Below are positions 10,058-20,650 of a stretch of 64,000 bases of DNA, one piece after another. The stretch is from Gari tellinella (Eukaryota > Mollusca > Bivalvia > Cardiida > Psammobiidae). The notes beneath the pieces were generated by a model, which searched no databases, was not told the DNA's origin, and saw nothing but the letters and a program-made list of their open reading frames with translations. Made by a program: the position numbers and the translations under genes. The stretch covers positions 31,134,693 to 31,198,692 of the forward strand of contig OV277871.1 in NCBI GenBank assembly GCA_922989275.2, written 5' to 3'. Within the stretch, counting starts at the first letter, position 1. Every line of letters starts with the position of its first letter.

Positions 10058-10301
10058 TTAACCATTTCCCTCCATAGACTTTCACCCCATTGTATTCCTC
10101 CACTGAAGAAAATAGTTCCAATTTATACAGTCAGGAACATGTACCGTAATGAATATTTTCTATATCCTGGTAGATAGTAACTTAAAGTAGGCTGAAAGTA
10201 AAGCAGAATGCACCTGAAGGTGCATTCTGCTTTACTTTCAACCTGCTTTAAGTGGTCACCTGTTTTCAAAACTACAAACAGGTCATGGGGTAATGGGTTA
10301 A
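10058..10301. mobile_element. F2 MITE
   Basis: TTAACCATTTCCCTCCATAG to GGGGTAATGGGTTAA. The inner stem reads GCACCTGAAGGTGC, a compensated variant of GCGCC/GGCGC. Confidence 0.9.
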
Positions 10302-10446
10302 AGCCTTACACATTCTGAGTGATGTCTGTTAACCAGTTCTACTGTATGGGTTTTCAAAATCAGCATAATTGCAACATAGACATTAAATTGAATATATTGC
10401 ACATTACAGTTTAAGATAATATATCATATGAATATTTAACTGAAAT

Positions 10447-11986
10447 AAACAAGAGGGCCTGAAGGCCCTGATATCGCTCACCATTCGTAATGAAGCCTGA
10501 TAGCTTTACCTTTGAATTTCACCCTTTTTATTCTAAATCCATTCAAGTTTGTCGACCTACTCTAGTATAGTACATCAAAGGAAGATAACTACAGCCAAAA
10601 CAATACTGAAATGAAGCCTTTTTCTAGCATTTCAAAGCTTATCAAGGGCAGGTAACTATTGCCACAAAGATTAGATTTCAACAATAATTGCACTCCTTCG
10701 AGAGCGTATAGCTATAAACTTTGTGTACAAGTATAATGAAAATCCATTGAAAACTGTCGTTGCAAGAGTGTACACACTGTAAAAATGGCATTTTCAGCAA
10801 TTCAAAGGTAGATAACTCTTGATCTATTTGTACGATTTCAACCATAATTACCCTTTTTCGAACTCTTATGGTCATATACAATCTGGGTAAGTTTGATAGA
10901 GCTTGGATAAATATTGTGGCCTCTAGAGCCTAAACACGGTTACAGTACTGAACCTTATTAAATTAACAATTTTTGCGATTCGCTTGCAATTCGATGGCAA
11001 TTCGCTTGCAATTCGATGGCAATTTGCTTGCGATTCAAAATACTAACTTTATCCTCGGGTAAATTTTCTTGAATGGTGTATCGCACAAATGTTCGCAAAA
11101 ATGCATTCATTTATTTGTTCGATTCCATTTGTGTCACAACCGCTTCGGAAAATTCGCTTAAAAATATTCAAACGTAGGATTTGTTTTTTGAAGCGCCCGA
11201 TTCGATCGCGATTCGATGGCAATTCGCTTGTGATTATCAATTTAATTTAATAAGGTTCAGTACTGTAAATATGTCATTCTCAGCAATTCAAAGGTAGATA
11301 ACTCTTGACCTATTGGTCCGATTACAACCATAATTTAACTCATCTGAACTCTTATGGTAATATACAATCTGAGTAAGTTTGAGAAAGATTGGATAAAATT
11401 TGTGGCCTATAGAGTGTAAAAACCCTTAAATATGGCATTTTCAGCAATTCAAAGGTAGATAACTCTCTACCTATTAGTCTGATTGCAACCATAATCAAAC
11501 TCATCTGAACTCTTGTAATCATATACAATCTGAGCAAGTTTTAGATAGATTGGATAAATATTGTGAACTCTAGAATGTAAACACCGTTGAATATGGCATT
11601 TTCAGCAGTTCAAAGGTAGATAAATCTTGATCTATTTGTCTGATTTCAACCAAAATCGACTTCATCCGAACTCTTATGGTGATATACAACCTGAGCAAAG
11701 TTTGAGAAAGATTGGGTAAATAGTGTGGCCTCTAGAGTGTAAACACTGTTAAATATGGCATTTTCAGCAATTCAAAAGTTGATAACTCATGACCTAATTG
11801 TCCGATTTCAGCCATAATCAAACTCATCCGAACTCTTATGGCAATATACCATCTGAGCAAGTTTGAGAAAGATTGGATAAATATTGTGGCCTCGGAGTGT
11901 AAACACTAAGATTGTTGACGCCCCACGACGCACGCCGGACTTCAAGGATTGCAAAAGCTCACCCTGAGCTAGCTCAGGTGAGCTAA
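10447..11986. mobile_element. Pearl/Helentron-like element with ~150-bp tandem units, interrupted by a MITE
   Basis: Starts ACAAGAGGGCCTGAAGGCCC (a palindrome) then TGATATCGCTCACC, and ends CTGAGCTAGCTCAGG, TGAGCTAA. Units contain TTTTCAGCAATTCAAAGGTA, GATAACTCTTGA and CTCTAGAGTGTAAACA. Near-identical in organisation to 26902-28145. A TA-flanked MITE (10941-11267) interrupts it. Confidence 0.82.
10941..11267. mobile_element. TA-flanked MITE inside the pearl-like element
   Basis: TIR TACAGTACTGAACCTTATT / AATAAGGTTCAGTACTGTA (continuing AAATTAA inward). The interior has tandem TTCGCTTGCAATTCGATGGC motifs. Its host element has no such sequence in the sister copy at 26902, so it is a clean nested insertion. 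Confidence 0.88.
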
Positions 11987-12111
11987 AAATAAAAACAAAT
12001 TCATCAGGTCATCAAAGAAACAAATTTAAGGCAGTGTACCTCTAATGAGATAAAGCCCACGTTGGGTGTGCTACCTTAAACAAATATCAGCTACTGCGTT
12101 GCAAATGGCGC

Positions 12112-12610
12112 TACAGCAGAGAAAACGTTATTCTTTTCCAATAAACGAGTTTACCCTAAAACATTATTTCCACTGCAAACAGTTTGGAGCCAGATCAGAC
12201 ACTGGGTAACCTGACGTCTTATCAGGCTCCAAACTGTTTGCCACTCAGCTTAAAATAAATCCTGAGAAATGTCAAAGTGTTGCGATTTACTACATTTTAC
12301 TGCTACGCATTTGTGTTACGTTTGTGTTTAACCCTTTACCTTATAGAAGCGCCTTTTAGCGCATTCAGTTTATTCTTCCGCTGAAGAAAATAGTTCCAAT
12401 TTAATCAGTCATGAATACATTTTACATGGTATATTTTCTATATTCTAGCGCTGGATAGCTTAAAGTAGGCTGAAAGTAAAGTAGAATGCGCCTTAAGGCG
12501 CATTCTGCTTTACTTTCAACCTACTTTAAGTAGTCACATATCTTCAATACTAGAAACAATGCTATCAGGTAAAGGGTTAAACGGGAAAGAATAACCTTTT
12601 ATCCACTGTA
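12112..12610. mobile_element. F1 MITE interrupted by an F2 MITE
   Basis: Left half TACAGCAGAGAAAACG to TTGTGTTTAA; right half resumes ACGGGAAAGAATAAC and ends ATCCACTGTA. The hairpin core is CAAACAGTTTGGAGCC, GATCAGACACTGGGT. Confidence 0.9.
12328..12580. mobile_element. F2 MITE nested in F1, proving the TTAA target
   Basis: TTAACCCTTTACCTTATAG to GGTAAAGGGTTAA. Uninterrupted F1 copies read GTTTAAACGGG at this point. Here TTAA appears on both sides of the insert, so the target duplication is TTAA. Hairpin stem with GCGCCTTAAGGCGC. Confidence 0.93.
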
Positions 12611-13002
12611 TCTGTGGCATTTTCTATCTAAGGGCTGATCTTGATGTATAATACACAATGGAAAATACAATTTTCCCCTGTTTAAACAAAACTAAAAGCA
12701 ATGAAATGACATGTGAAAATGAATGGTTATTCTATATGTTGACAACTTGTTAATATGTAACACTGATGAAAGACACCTGTCCAGTCACACATATCCTGGC
12801 TCATGCCTTTTTATTGGCTTCTATTGTCAAGACCAAAATCTGATCTGGCTCCACACTGTATGATACAGTGTGGAGCCAGATCATGTGTATGCATGAGCAT
12901 AATTTGTTTTACCAAACACTTTCAATGGAAACAACAAAGCAACTGTAGCAGTGGTGAAAGTATCGTTATTAGCCATTAGATTGAAACAAAATGGAAACAC
13001 AA
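12611..13002. repeat. Intergenic with one inverted repeat
   Basis: 12839-12886 is a near-perfect hairpin, GATCTGGCTCCACACTGTA, TGATA and its complement, related in sequence to the F1 core. The rest is unrecognised. Confidence 0.55.
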
Positions 13003-14527
13003 AACAATACAAGGGCCACTATGGCCCTAAATCGCTCACCTGGTACACCATGGCAAACTTGACCTATAGTGACCTAGATTATGACTGGACATGACCCACA
13101 ATCAACCTTTAGAGTGTAAACAAGATTTTCCTATGATTTGAGCTAGTGACCTAGTTTTTGACTTGACATGACCCATATTCAAACTTGACCTATATATCAA
13201 TGAGACAAACATTCTGACCAAGTTTCATCAAGATCCAATGAGATTTGTAGCCTCTAGAGTGTTTACAAGATTTTTCTATGATTTAACCTCGTGACCTAGT
13301 TTTTGACCGGACATGACACATATTCGAACTTGTCCTAGATATCAATGAGACAAACATTCTGACCAAGTTTCTTCAAGATCCAATGAGATTTGTAGCCTCT
13401 AGAGTGTTAACAAGGTTTTTCTATGATTTGACCTAGTGACCTAGTTTTTGACCGGACATGACCCATATTCAAACTTGACCTAGATATCAATGAGACAAAC
13501 ATTCTTACCATGTTTCATAAAGATCCAATGAGATGTGTAGCCTCTAGAGTGTTAACAAGGTTTTTCTTTGATTTGACCTAGTGACCTAGTTTTTTTACCG
13601 GACATGACCCACATTCGAACTTGACCTAGATATCAATGAGACAAACATTCTGACCAAGTTTCATCAAGATCCAATGAGATTTGTAGCCTCTAGAGTGTTA
13701 ACAAGGTTTTTCTATGATTTGACCTAGTGACCTAGTTTTTGACCGGACATGACCCATATTCAAACTTGACCTAGATATCAATGAGACAAACATTCTTACC
13801 ATGTTTCATAAAGATCCAATGAGATGTGTAGCCTCTAGAGTGTTAACAAGGTTTTTCTTTGATTTGACCTAGTGACCTAGTTTTTTTACCGGACATGACC
13901 CACATTCGGACTTGACCTAGATATCAATGAGACAAACATTCTGACCAAGTTTCATCAAGATCCAATGAGATTTGTAGCCTCTAGAGTGTTAACAAGGTTT
14001 TTCTATGATTTGACCTAGTGACCTAGTTTTTGACCGGACATGACCCATATTCAAACTTGACCTAGATATCAATGAGACAAACATTCTTACCCTGTTTCAT
14101 AAAGATCCAATGAGATGTGTAGCCTCCAGAGTGTTAACAAGGTTTTTCTATGATTTGACCTAGTGACCCAGTTTTTGACCGGACATGACCCACATTCGAA
14201 CTTGACTTAGATATCAATGAGACAAACATTCTGACCAAGTTTCATTAAGATCCAATGAGATTTGTAGCCTCTAGAGTGTTAACAAGGTTTTTCTATGGTT
14301 TGACCTAGTGACCTAGTTTTTGACCCAACATGACCCACATTCGAACTTGACCTAGATTTCTACTAGACAAACATTGTGATCAAGTTTCATGAAGATCCAT
14401 TGAGATTTGTAGCCGGTAGAGTGTTAACGAACAATTGTGAACAGACAGACGGACGGACAGACGACGGACGACGGACGATCCAGCAATCCGAAAAGCTCAC
14501 CTTGGCACTTCGTGCCAGGTGAGCTAA
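13003..14527. mobile_element. Pearl/Helentron-like element with a ~145-bp tandem array
   Basis: Starts ACAAGGGCCACTATGGCCC, TAAATCGCTCACC, and ends CACTTCGTGCCAGG, TGAGCTAA. At least eight units share TGACCTAGTGACCTAG, GACCGGACATGACCC, CAATGAGACAAACATTC and CTCTAGAGTGTTAACAAGG. Some unit pairs repeat with a ~290-bp higher-order period (e.g. 13442-13730 against 13731-14020). Confidence 0.85.
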
Positions 14528-14568
14528 ATATGTAATGACAAAATCCCACACCCAAATTGACAGTCTAT

Positions 14569-14785
14569 TCCTAGAGAAGAGAAGACATATTCTTTCCCGT
14601 TTAAACGCAAACAAAACTCAAAAGCTTTACACTGAAATGAAGAAAATAATCTGAATGGCAAACTGTTTGGAGCCTGATCAAACGCTGGGTTACCCAGCGT
14701 CTGATCTGGCTCCAAACTGTTTGCAATGGAAATAGATTTAGCACAAACACAGTTATTGGGAAAGAATAACGTCTTCTTCACTGTA
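14569..14785. mobile_element. F1 MITE
   Basis: From TAGAGAAGAGAAGACAT to CGTCTTCTTCACTGTA. Hairpin core with the variant GATCAAACGCTGGGTTACCC and its complement CAGCGTCTGATC. Confidence 0.85.
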
Positions 14786-14899
14786 ACAGATCGTCTAACA
14801 GCTGGGAACCAGATTAGATGCAAAAGAAACTGGGCAGCCCATATATTTGTGACACTCAAAGTAATGTGGAGTCTTTGTGATATAACCCTTCTGGAACTA

Positions 14900-15148
14900 A
14901 TAACCCATTGCCCCATAAATACGCTTGTTACGAGTTTCATTTATTCCTCCACTGAAGAAAATTGTTCCAATTTATAGTTATGAATATGTAATATAAGAAA
15001 TATTTTCTACATTCTGGCAGATGGTAGCTTAAAGCAGGCTGAAAGTAAAGCAGAATGCACCTTAAGGTGCATTCTGCTTTACTTTTAGCCTGCTTTAAGT
15101 GGTCACCTATTTTCAAAACTAGAAACAGGCTATGAGGTAATGGGTTAA
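14900..15148. mobile_element. F2 MITE
   Basis: TAACCCATTGCCCCATA to GAGGTAATGGGTTAA. Hairpin inner stem GCACCTTAAGGTGC (compensated variant). Confidence 0.88.
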
Positions 15149-15825
15149 ACATGTTATCAGCAGATTCTTGACAATTCTTTAATTGTAATTGTCGCAAAAA
15201 TGTTTTACCCGTTTTTTAGTGTCAGTCTCAAGTTGACAATGCAACTGAGCATACTAGTAAGATGTATACAATGAAAACCTTCTTTTACTGCCACTTGAAA
15301 GAAAACAAATTGGTGACATGACAGATAAAAGCTTAAACTAAGATGAAAGACAATAAGGCAGAAGTCTAAAAGCAAGTGATATCCCTCACCCCAGAATGAC
15401 AGTGAAAGTGGTGAGACCTTTAAATGTAGAGGACACCACATGGATGAATGGTCAGTGCCCCAGACATAGCATCAGGGTTTCCAGTGAGTTTATTGGTCTA
15501 TTCCAGAACCACAGTGACCATAGTCCTAGGAAATTGGCAGATTGATATATTTTACAGTCTAAATCAAGCTGAGTGCAGGAACAATGTGTATGGCAGAAAT
15601 AGTGCAAACATTTTCTCACAAATATATCATGGTGACATGTAATGTTCATGTTGCCATGGCAACATTAGTCATAGATTTTCACTAGTGTTCTAAAGTTGCT
15701 TAGAAACCAAATCAAAACCAGAAGTTAATAAAAGTTCACCTCTCAGTCTGATCACAAATTAATTCAACCTTTGGTTGATATTAACCATAAGTGACTAGTT
15801 AGTTAATAGACAGGTCCTGTTTACC
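15149..15825. other. No gene or repeat recognised
   Basis: No convincing exon, splice-site pair, or TIR element. Confidence 0.4.
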
Positions 15826-16077
15826 TTAACCCATTCCCTCATAAAGACGCCTTTTTACGCCTTTCAATTTATTCCTCTACTGGAGAAAACAGTTCCAAAT
15901 TATACAGTGATGAATCTCTATCATAAGAAATATTTTCTGAATTCTAGCAGATGACGGCTTAAAGCAGGCTGAAAGTAAAGCAGAATGTGCCTGAGGCACC
16001 TTCTGCTTTACTTTCAACCTGCTTTAAGTGACCACCTGTTTTCAAAACTAGAAACAGGCTATGGGGTAATGGGTTAA
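15826..16077. mobile_element. F2 MITE
   Basis: TTAACCCATTCCCTCATAA to GGGGTAATGGGTTAA. Hairpin inner stem GTGCCTGAGGCACC. Confidence 0.9.
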
Positions 16078-16174
16078 ACAGCTCAAATACATCAAAAACT
16101 TATGACAGATTTCCAGGGTGGGAACTTATTTATGGCCAACAACTGTATGTCAAACGTTTAAAAAAATGCATTTC

Positions 16175-16285
16175 AATCAAATCAAATATTGAGCTCTGGT
16201 GGGATTCAAACCCAGGACCTGGCATGCAGGGACAGAAAAATGCCAAAATAAGGAAACCGTTTAGCCCACTGGACTATTCATATAT
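16175..16285 (-). repeat. tRNA-derived SINE-like fragment
   Basis: On the minus strand there is an A-box-like AGTCCAGTGGGCTAAACGG followed ~50 bp later by the B-box-like GGGTTTGAATCCCACC. Order and spacing fit a tRNA-derived SINE head. No tRNA cloverleaf is intact. Confidence 0.6.
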
Positions 16286-16814
16286 CTGGGATCCATTTAA
16301 CCTAATTCAGTGTGTAGCAATGGAGAGTACATAATTTGGCTCGGGTTTATGTCTGAGCCCGTTATCAATTTCTATTGCCTCTTTCGTTGGCCACGTATAA
16401 AACGATGGAAAATATCTAAAAAGCTAAGATTTGAAGACTTTTCTAGAATGTTTTTTAGATTGATCTTATTTTTCTAATGCCAGATGCACGATAATGCTAC
16501 ACATTTGGTTTCTTTTATTTTTGCAAATACACCATCTGGTTGCGAGTCACTTTAATGCCCATTATGCTTTACTTTCAACCTGCTATAAGTGAAAATCTTT
16601 CTTTAAAACTAGGAGCAGGCTATGGGGTGATGGGATAAGACATGTGAGCACTTAATGAAGGACAAAAGTAATGCAGAATGCTCATATAGGAGCTTTCTGC
16701 ATTACCTTTGTCTTGTAATAAGCTTAATCACCTGCCATGTAGGCTCCAAACACACAATATTTAGTGGTCTCTTAGTGCAGGTTTAACTGGATCTCGATAA
16801 GAATTTGACTTGCA
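16286..16814. repeat. F2-related remnants, no gene
   Basis: 16560-16640 is the right part of an F2 element (TTTACTTTCAACCTGC.., GGGGTGATGGG). 16660-16722 is a separate hairpin (GGACAAAAGTAATGCAGAA..TTCTGCATTACCTTTG, AGCTCC-type loop). Confidence 0.55.
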
Positions 16815-17176
16815 TTAACCCTTTCCCCAATAAATACGCCTTTTTACGCCTATAATTTATTCCTCTACTGAAGTAAATATTTCTCTTTAATACAGTTATG
16901 AATATGAATCTTAAGTAATATTTACCATATCCTAGCAGGAAATACCTTAAAGGCTGAAAGTATAAGGCGTATTCTGCTTTACTTTCAACCTGCTTTAAGA
17001 GATCATCTTTCTTTAAAACTAGCAACAGGCTAGAGACATTTTCTACATTCAAGAAGGTTATAGCTTAAAGCAGGCTGAAAATAAAGCAGAATGCACCTTA
17101 TGGTGCATTCTGCTTTACTTTCAACATGCTTTAAGTGTTTACCTGTCTTCAAAACTAGAAACAGGCTATGGGTTAA
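16815..17176. mobile_element. F2 MITE with a partial internal duplication
   Basis: TTAACCCTTTCCCCAATAA to CTATGGGTTAA. It holds two hairpin halves in tandem: a short degenerate one (~16945-17000) and a complete one (17062-17133) with inner stem GCACCTTATGGTGC. Confidence 0.8.
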
Positions 17177-17287
17177 GCAATCACTTGTCTTTACAGATCA
17201 CCATACATCTTAATTCAGTGGTCACTTTATCCAAGTTTGAATACACTTTCACTACACTGGGACATACAAAGGCTAAACCATCACTTT

Positions 17288-17465
17288 GTCAGAGCTACAG
17301 ATAAAGAGAGTATTTTGACAACTAAATATCTATGCCTGTTCAACACTCTATAGAATGGTCTCTTTGAGACAATTGTAATGAGGAGTCACATTATAAGGTT
17401 TGGATTATACCTTAAGGAAAATTTGTTGACAATGTTTAGTTTACTTCCTCTTATCTGAAGCCTGG
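17288..17465. mobile_element. F4 hAT-like MITE, degenerate
   Basis: AGCTACAGATAAAGAGAG to CCTCTTATCTGAAGCC, with decayed GAATGGTCTCTTTGAGAC palindrome. Confidence 0.7.
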
Positions 17466-17508
17466 CATTGTTTGAAAATAAAATACATGTACAGGAAATC
17501 AATCAAGT

Positions 17509-17738
17509 ACAGTCGAGAAGAATATGTTATCATTTCCCATTTAAGAGAAACAAATATAATGCAATCAAACAGAGAAAGTGAAAACTTCTTAAATTGTTGA
17601 CAGTTGGCAAACAGTTTGGAACCTGATGAGATGCCGGGTTACCCCATGTCTGATCTGGCTCCAAACTATTTGAAATGGGCATAAGATTTTTAGCATAAAC
17701 ACTTTTATTCGGAAATTAAAATGATGTCTTCCCCACTT
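17509..17738. mobile_element. F1 MITE
   Basis: TACAGTCGAGAAGAATATG to TCTTCCCCACTTTA. Hairpin core GCAAACAGTTTGGAACC, TGATGAGATGCCGGGTTACC. Confidence 0.82.
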
Positions 17739-17756
17739 TACAAATAGGGCTCCTGA

Positions 17757-18130
17757 TACGAGAGTGTTACTTCTCTACAACTGCCCTCCCAACAACGACT
17801 CCCTCCTTACAACGACACTTACCACAAATTCCTAAACGGGACAATTATGTCTAACACTTTTACTGCTACAATACCATCTGCTTAAAATTGTCCTCTGCTG
17901 TTTTTTTCTCAGTTACATATAAGTGGACAATTTGATAGAAACAATATAATTGACGAGTTACAAACAGCTTGAATCCAGATCAGACGCCATGTTATGCGTT
18001 GTCTGATCTGGATTCAAGCTGTTTGCAAATGTAAGCCAAGTTTTAAGTTTCCTTCCCTATAACGACTCCCTTCCAACAACACATAATCTGTGTCTCCCAT
18101 TGGGCGTAGTTGTAGAGAGGGAGCACTGTA
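17757..18130. mobile_element. F7 MITE carrying a GATCAGA hairpin
   Basis: The right end is clear: GTAGTTGTAGAGAGGGAGC, ACTGTA. The left end is degenerate (GTGTTACTTCTCTACAAC). Interior repeats are AACGACTCCCTCC, with a central hairpin CAAACAGCTTGAATCC, AGATCAGACGCC. Same family as 63467-63824. Confidence 0.8.
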
Positions 18131-18193
18131 TATTAATATATTTTCATGTTTCAACCAAAAGCTACATTATGACTACTCATAAAAATTGTCTCT

Positions 18194-18445
18194 TTAACCC
18201 ATTCCCCCATAAAAACGCCTTTTTACGCCTCTATTTTATTCATCCACTAAAGAAAATAGCTCCAAATAATACAGTTATGAATATGTATCATAAGAAATAT
18301 TTTGTACATTCTAGCAGATGATAGCTTAAAGCAGGCTGAAAGTAAAGAAGAATGCGCCTCAAGGCGCATTCTGCTTTACTTTCAACCTGCTTTAAGTGGT
18401 CACCTATCGTCAAAACTAAAAACAGGCTATGGGGTAATGGGTTAA
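18194..18445. mobile_element. F2 MITE
   Basis: TTAACCCATTCCCCCATAA to GGGGTAATGGGTTAA, hairpin inner stem GCGCCTCAAGGCGC. Confidence 0.92.
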
Positions 18446-18715
18446 AAACTAATTATTGAGTGGTCATAACAAAGTTCTTAGTGGGGACAAAAAGAGTTTG
18501 TATACGAAATACTTCCCCTATCTGGAGCCCTGTACTACAATATATATTATGGCATATCACAGACAATTTACATGGAAGCGTTGAATGATTTTACATGTGC
18601 ACAACACAGCTAAATCCTATAGCTAATTACAAACAGCAAATATTCCATTTTCATACACTGTTATATATATACAACCTGTATCACTTTAAGTGGGTAAGAC
18701 TTTATTTTAAACTGT

Positions 18716-19287
18716 TTAACCAATTGCCCCTATACATACGCCTTTTCATATCTTTAACTCATTCATCCACTGAAGAAAATAATTCTACTTTATACAGTCA
18801 TTAACATGAACCATAAGAAATATTTTAATTCATTCATCCACTGAAAAAATATATGTCTTCTTTATACAGTCATGAATATGTACCATCAGAAATATTTTTT
18901 ATATCCTGGAAGATGGTAGCTTAAAGTATGCTGTAGGTAAAGCAGAATGCATGCATAGGCACATTGTGCTTTACTTTCAACCTGCTTTAACTCTTTCCTC
19001 CCTGAAACTTTAAATGGACAATGCCAGCTTCAATTTTAGTCTAGTCCATTTCTGGCTTTTAAGGGTTGTTTTTGTCCATTTTTGGCCTTATGACAAACAG
19101 TGAAGACCCTGATCAGAGGGCTCCTTTCGGAGCCCTCTGATCTGGGTCTTCACTGTTTGCACAGGACAAGTGTTCTATTCACATGTACACTGTTTGAAAA
19201 GGATGCCTATATGCGGGACTAGGGTGCAAAGAGTTAAGTGATCACCTGTCTCCAAAACTAGAAACAGGCTATGGGGTAATGGGTTAA
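18716..19287. mobile_element. F2 MITE with an internal duplication and a nested F3 element
   Basis: TTAACCAATTGCCCCTATA to GGGGTAATGGGTTAA. The ATTCATCCACTGAA.. arm is duplicated (~18769 and ~18830). An F3 element sits at the TTAA of the hairpin arm CTGCTTTAAGTG. Confidence 0.85.
18987..19237. mobile_element. F3 MITE nested at TTAA
   Basis: TTAACTCTTTCCTCCCTG to GGGTGCAAAGAGTTAA. Central hairpin CAAACAGTGAAGACCC, TGATCAGAGGGCTCC, TTTC and the complement. Because intact F2 copies read GCTTTAAGTG here, the duplicated target is again TTAA. Confidence 0.92.
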
Positions 19288-19340
19288 GCACAAGCTTATT
19301 TTACTAGGAAAGAATAATGTCTGCCTAACCATACATACAG

Positions 19341-19590
19341 TACAGTGGAGAATCTGTTATTCTTTCCCGTTTAAACGCAAACGTACGCAAACGCAAAGCG
19401 CTAAAACGTAGAAAAGAACAACTTTTGGACAATTCTGATATTTCATGTTTATCTTGGTGGCAAACAGTTCTGAGCCTGATCAGACGCCGGGTTACCCGGC
19501 GTCTGATCTGGCTCCAAACTGTTTGCACTGCAAATAATAGTTTTAGCCGAAATGCGTTTATTGGGAAAGAATAACACATTCTCCACTGTA
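19341..19590. mobile_element. F1 MITE, intact young copy
   Basis: TACAGTGGAGAATCTG to CATTCTCCACTGTA with a near-perfect GCCGGGTTACCCGGC-centred hairpin. Close to identical, in inverse orientation, to copies at 3660, 58110, 61295 and 62053. Confidence 0.95.
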
Positions 19591-20143
19591 TATCAACATT
19601 GTTTTGATATCAACAAACTTTGTTTTAACCCTTCTTTTGCTATCAGCTTATATTAACTGACCCTTTTTGAAACCAGTGGAGTATCAAGAAAGTACTGATC
19701 AGAGTCTGCACTGTTTTTTAGCCCTTTATTTCATAGTCTAAAAAGTTTCTAGTTAAACAAAGTCAAAATGTGTTTGTGAAACTCTATGCCCCACCCCCTC
19801 CCCAATTTTAACCCTAAATTCATTCTATTTTGACCTCTTCATGATCTTGAACCTTGTCTGACATGTCTCACATAGAGATGCTGCGAGTCCATGTACATGT
19901 ACCATAAAGTCAAGAATAGTATTCAGCATAGGCAGCTTCCATTGAAAAGCATTAATCCTAATGTAAAGTAATGAAAAGATAGGAATTCTGAGGAACATAG
20001 CTAAACACAATTAATGACAGTAAAAACAAAACCTTAACAAAGTTTTGCTGCATGACAAAAAGACTGGAACTTACTTTGCCTTGGCACAATGTTACTTGTT
20101 CACGATAACTGGGTAACATTTATATCAATTTCATTAATAACCA
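19591..20143. other. No gene; decayed hairpin remnant
   Basis: 19668-19720 has CAGTGGAGTATCAAGAAAG, ACTGATCAGAGTCTGCACTG, a GATCAGA-type remnant. The rest is unrecognised. Confidence 0.4.
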
Positions 20144-20394
20144 TTAACTCTTTCCTCCCTGAAACTTAAAATGGACAATTCCTGTTTCCATCTAAGTCTA
20201 GTCCATTTCTGACTTTAAAGGGTTGTTTTTGTCAATGTTTGGCATTGTGACAAACAGTGAAGACCCTGATCAGAGGGCTCCTTTCGGAGCCCTCTAATCT
20301 GGGTCTTTACTGTTTGTATAGGACATGTGTACTATTCACATGTATACTGTTTGAAAAGCACGCCTATATGCGGGACTAGGGTTCAAAGAGTTAA
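20144..20394. mobile_element. F3 MITE
   Basis: TTAACTCTTTCCTCCCTG to GGGTTCAAAGAGTTAA, with hairpin CAAACAGTGAAGACCC, GATCAGAGGGCTCC. Confidence 0.93.
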
Positions 20395-20414
20395 ACCATA
20401 CAGGCCAACTCATA

Positions 20415-20618
20415 TACAGTAAAACCTCTCTTTTACACCACTAAAAAATGATAATTGACTGCACAAAAGACAGGGTACAGCTTAAAGAAATATGAACGAA
20501 AAACAAAAAGCTCCTAAAAGAACTTTATGTTTTACAACCACCTTGCTTTAAGCAGTCACCTGCCTTAAATACCTGATAACTAACACAATTTAGTGGTCGT
20601 AATAGAGAGGTTATACTA
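20415..20618. mobile_element. F5 MITE
   Basis: TACAGTAAAACCTCTCTTTT to AGAGAGGTTATACTATA, with a degenerate AGCTTAAAG..CTTTAAGCAGTCACC hairpin. Confidence 0.78.
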
Positions 20619-20650
20619 TATGCTAGTAATCATTAAACCACACAACTCAT

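Noticed and set aside
15205..15441. A 78-codon minus-strand frame with hydrophobic runs
   Set aside because: No homology recognised, no splice context, and composition is as expected for AT-rich DNA.
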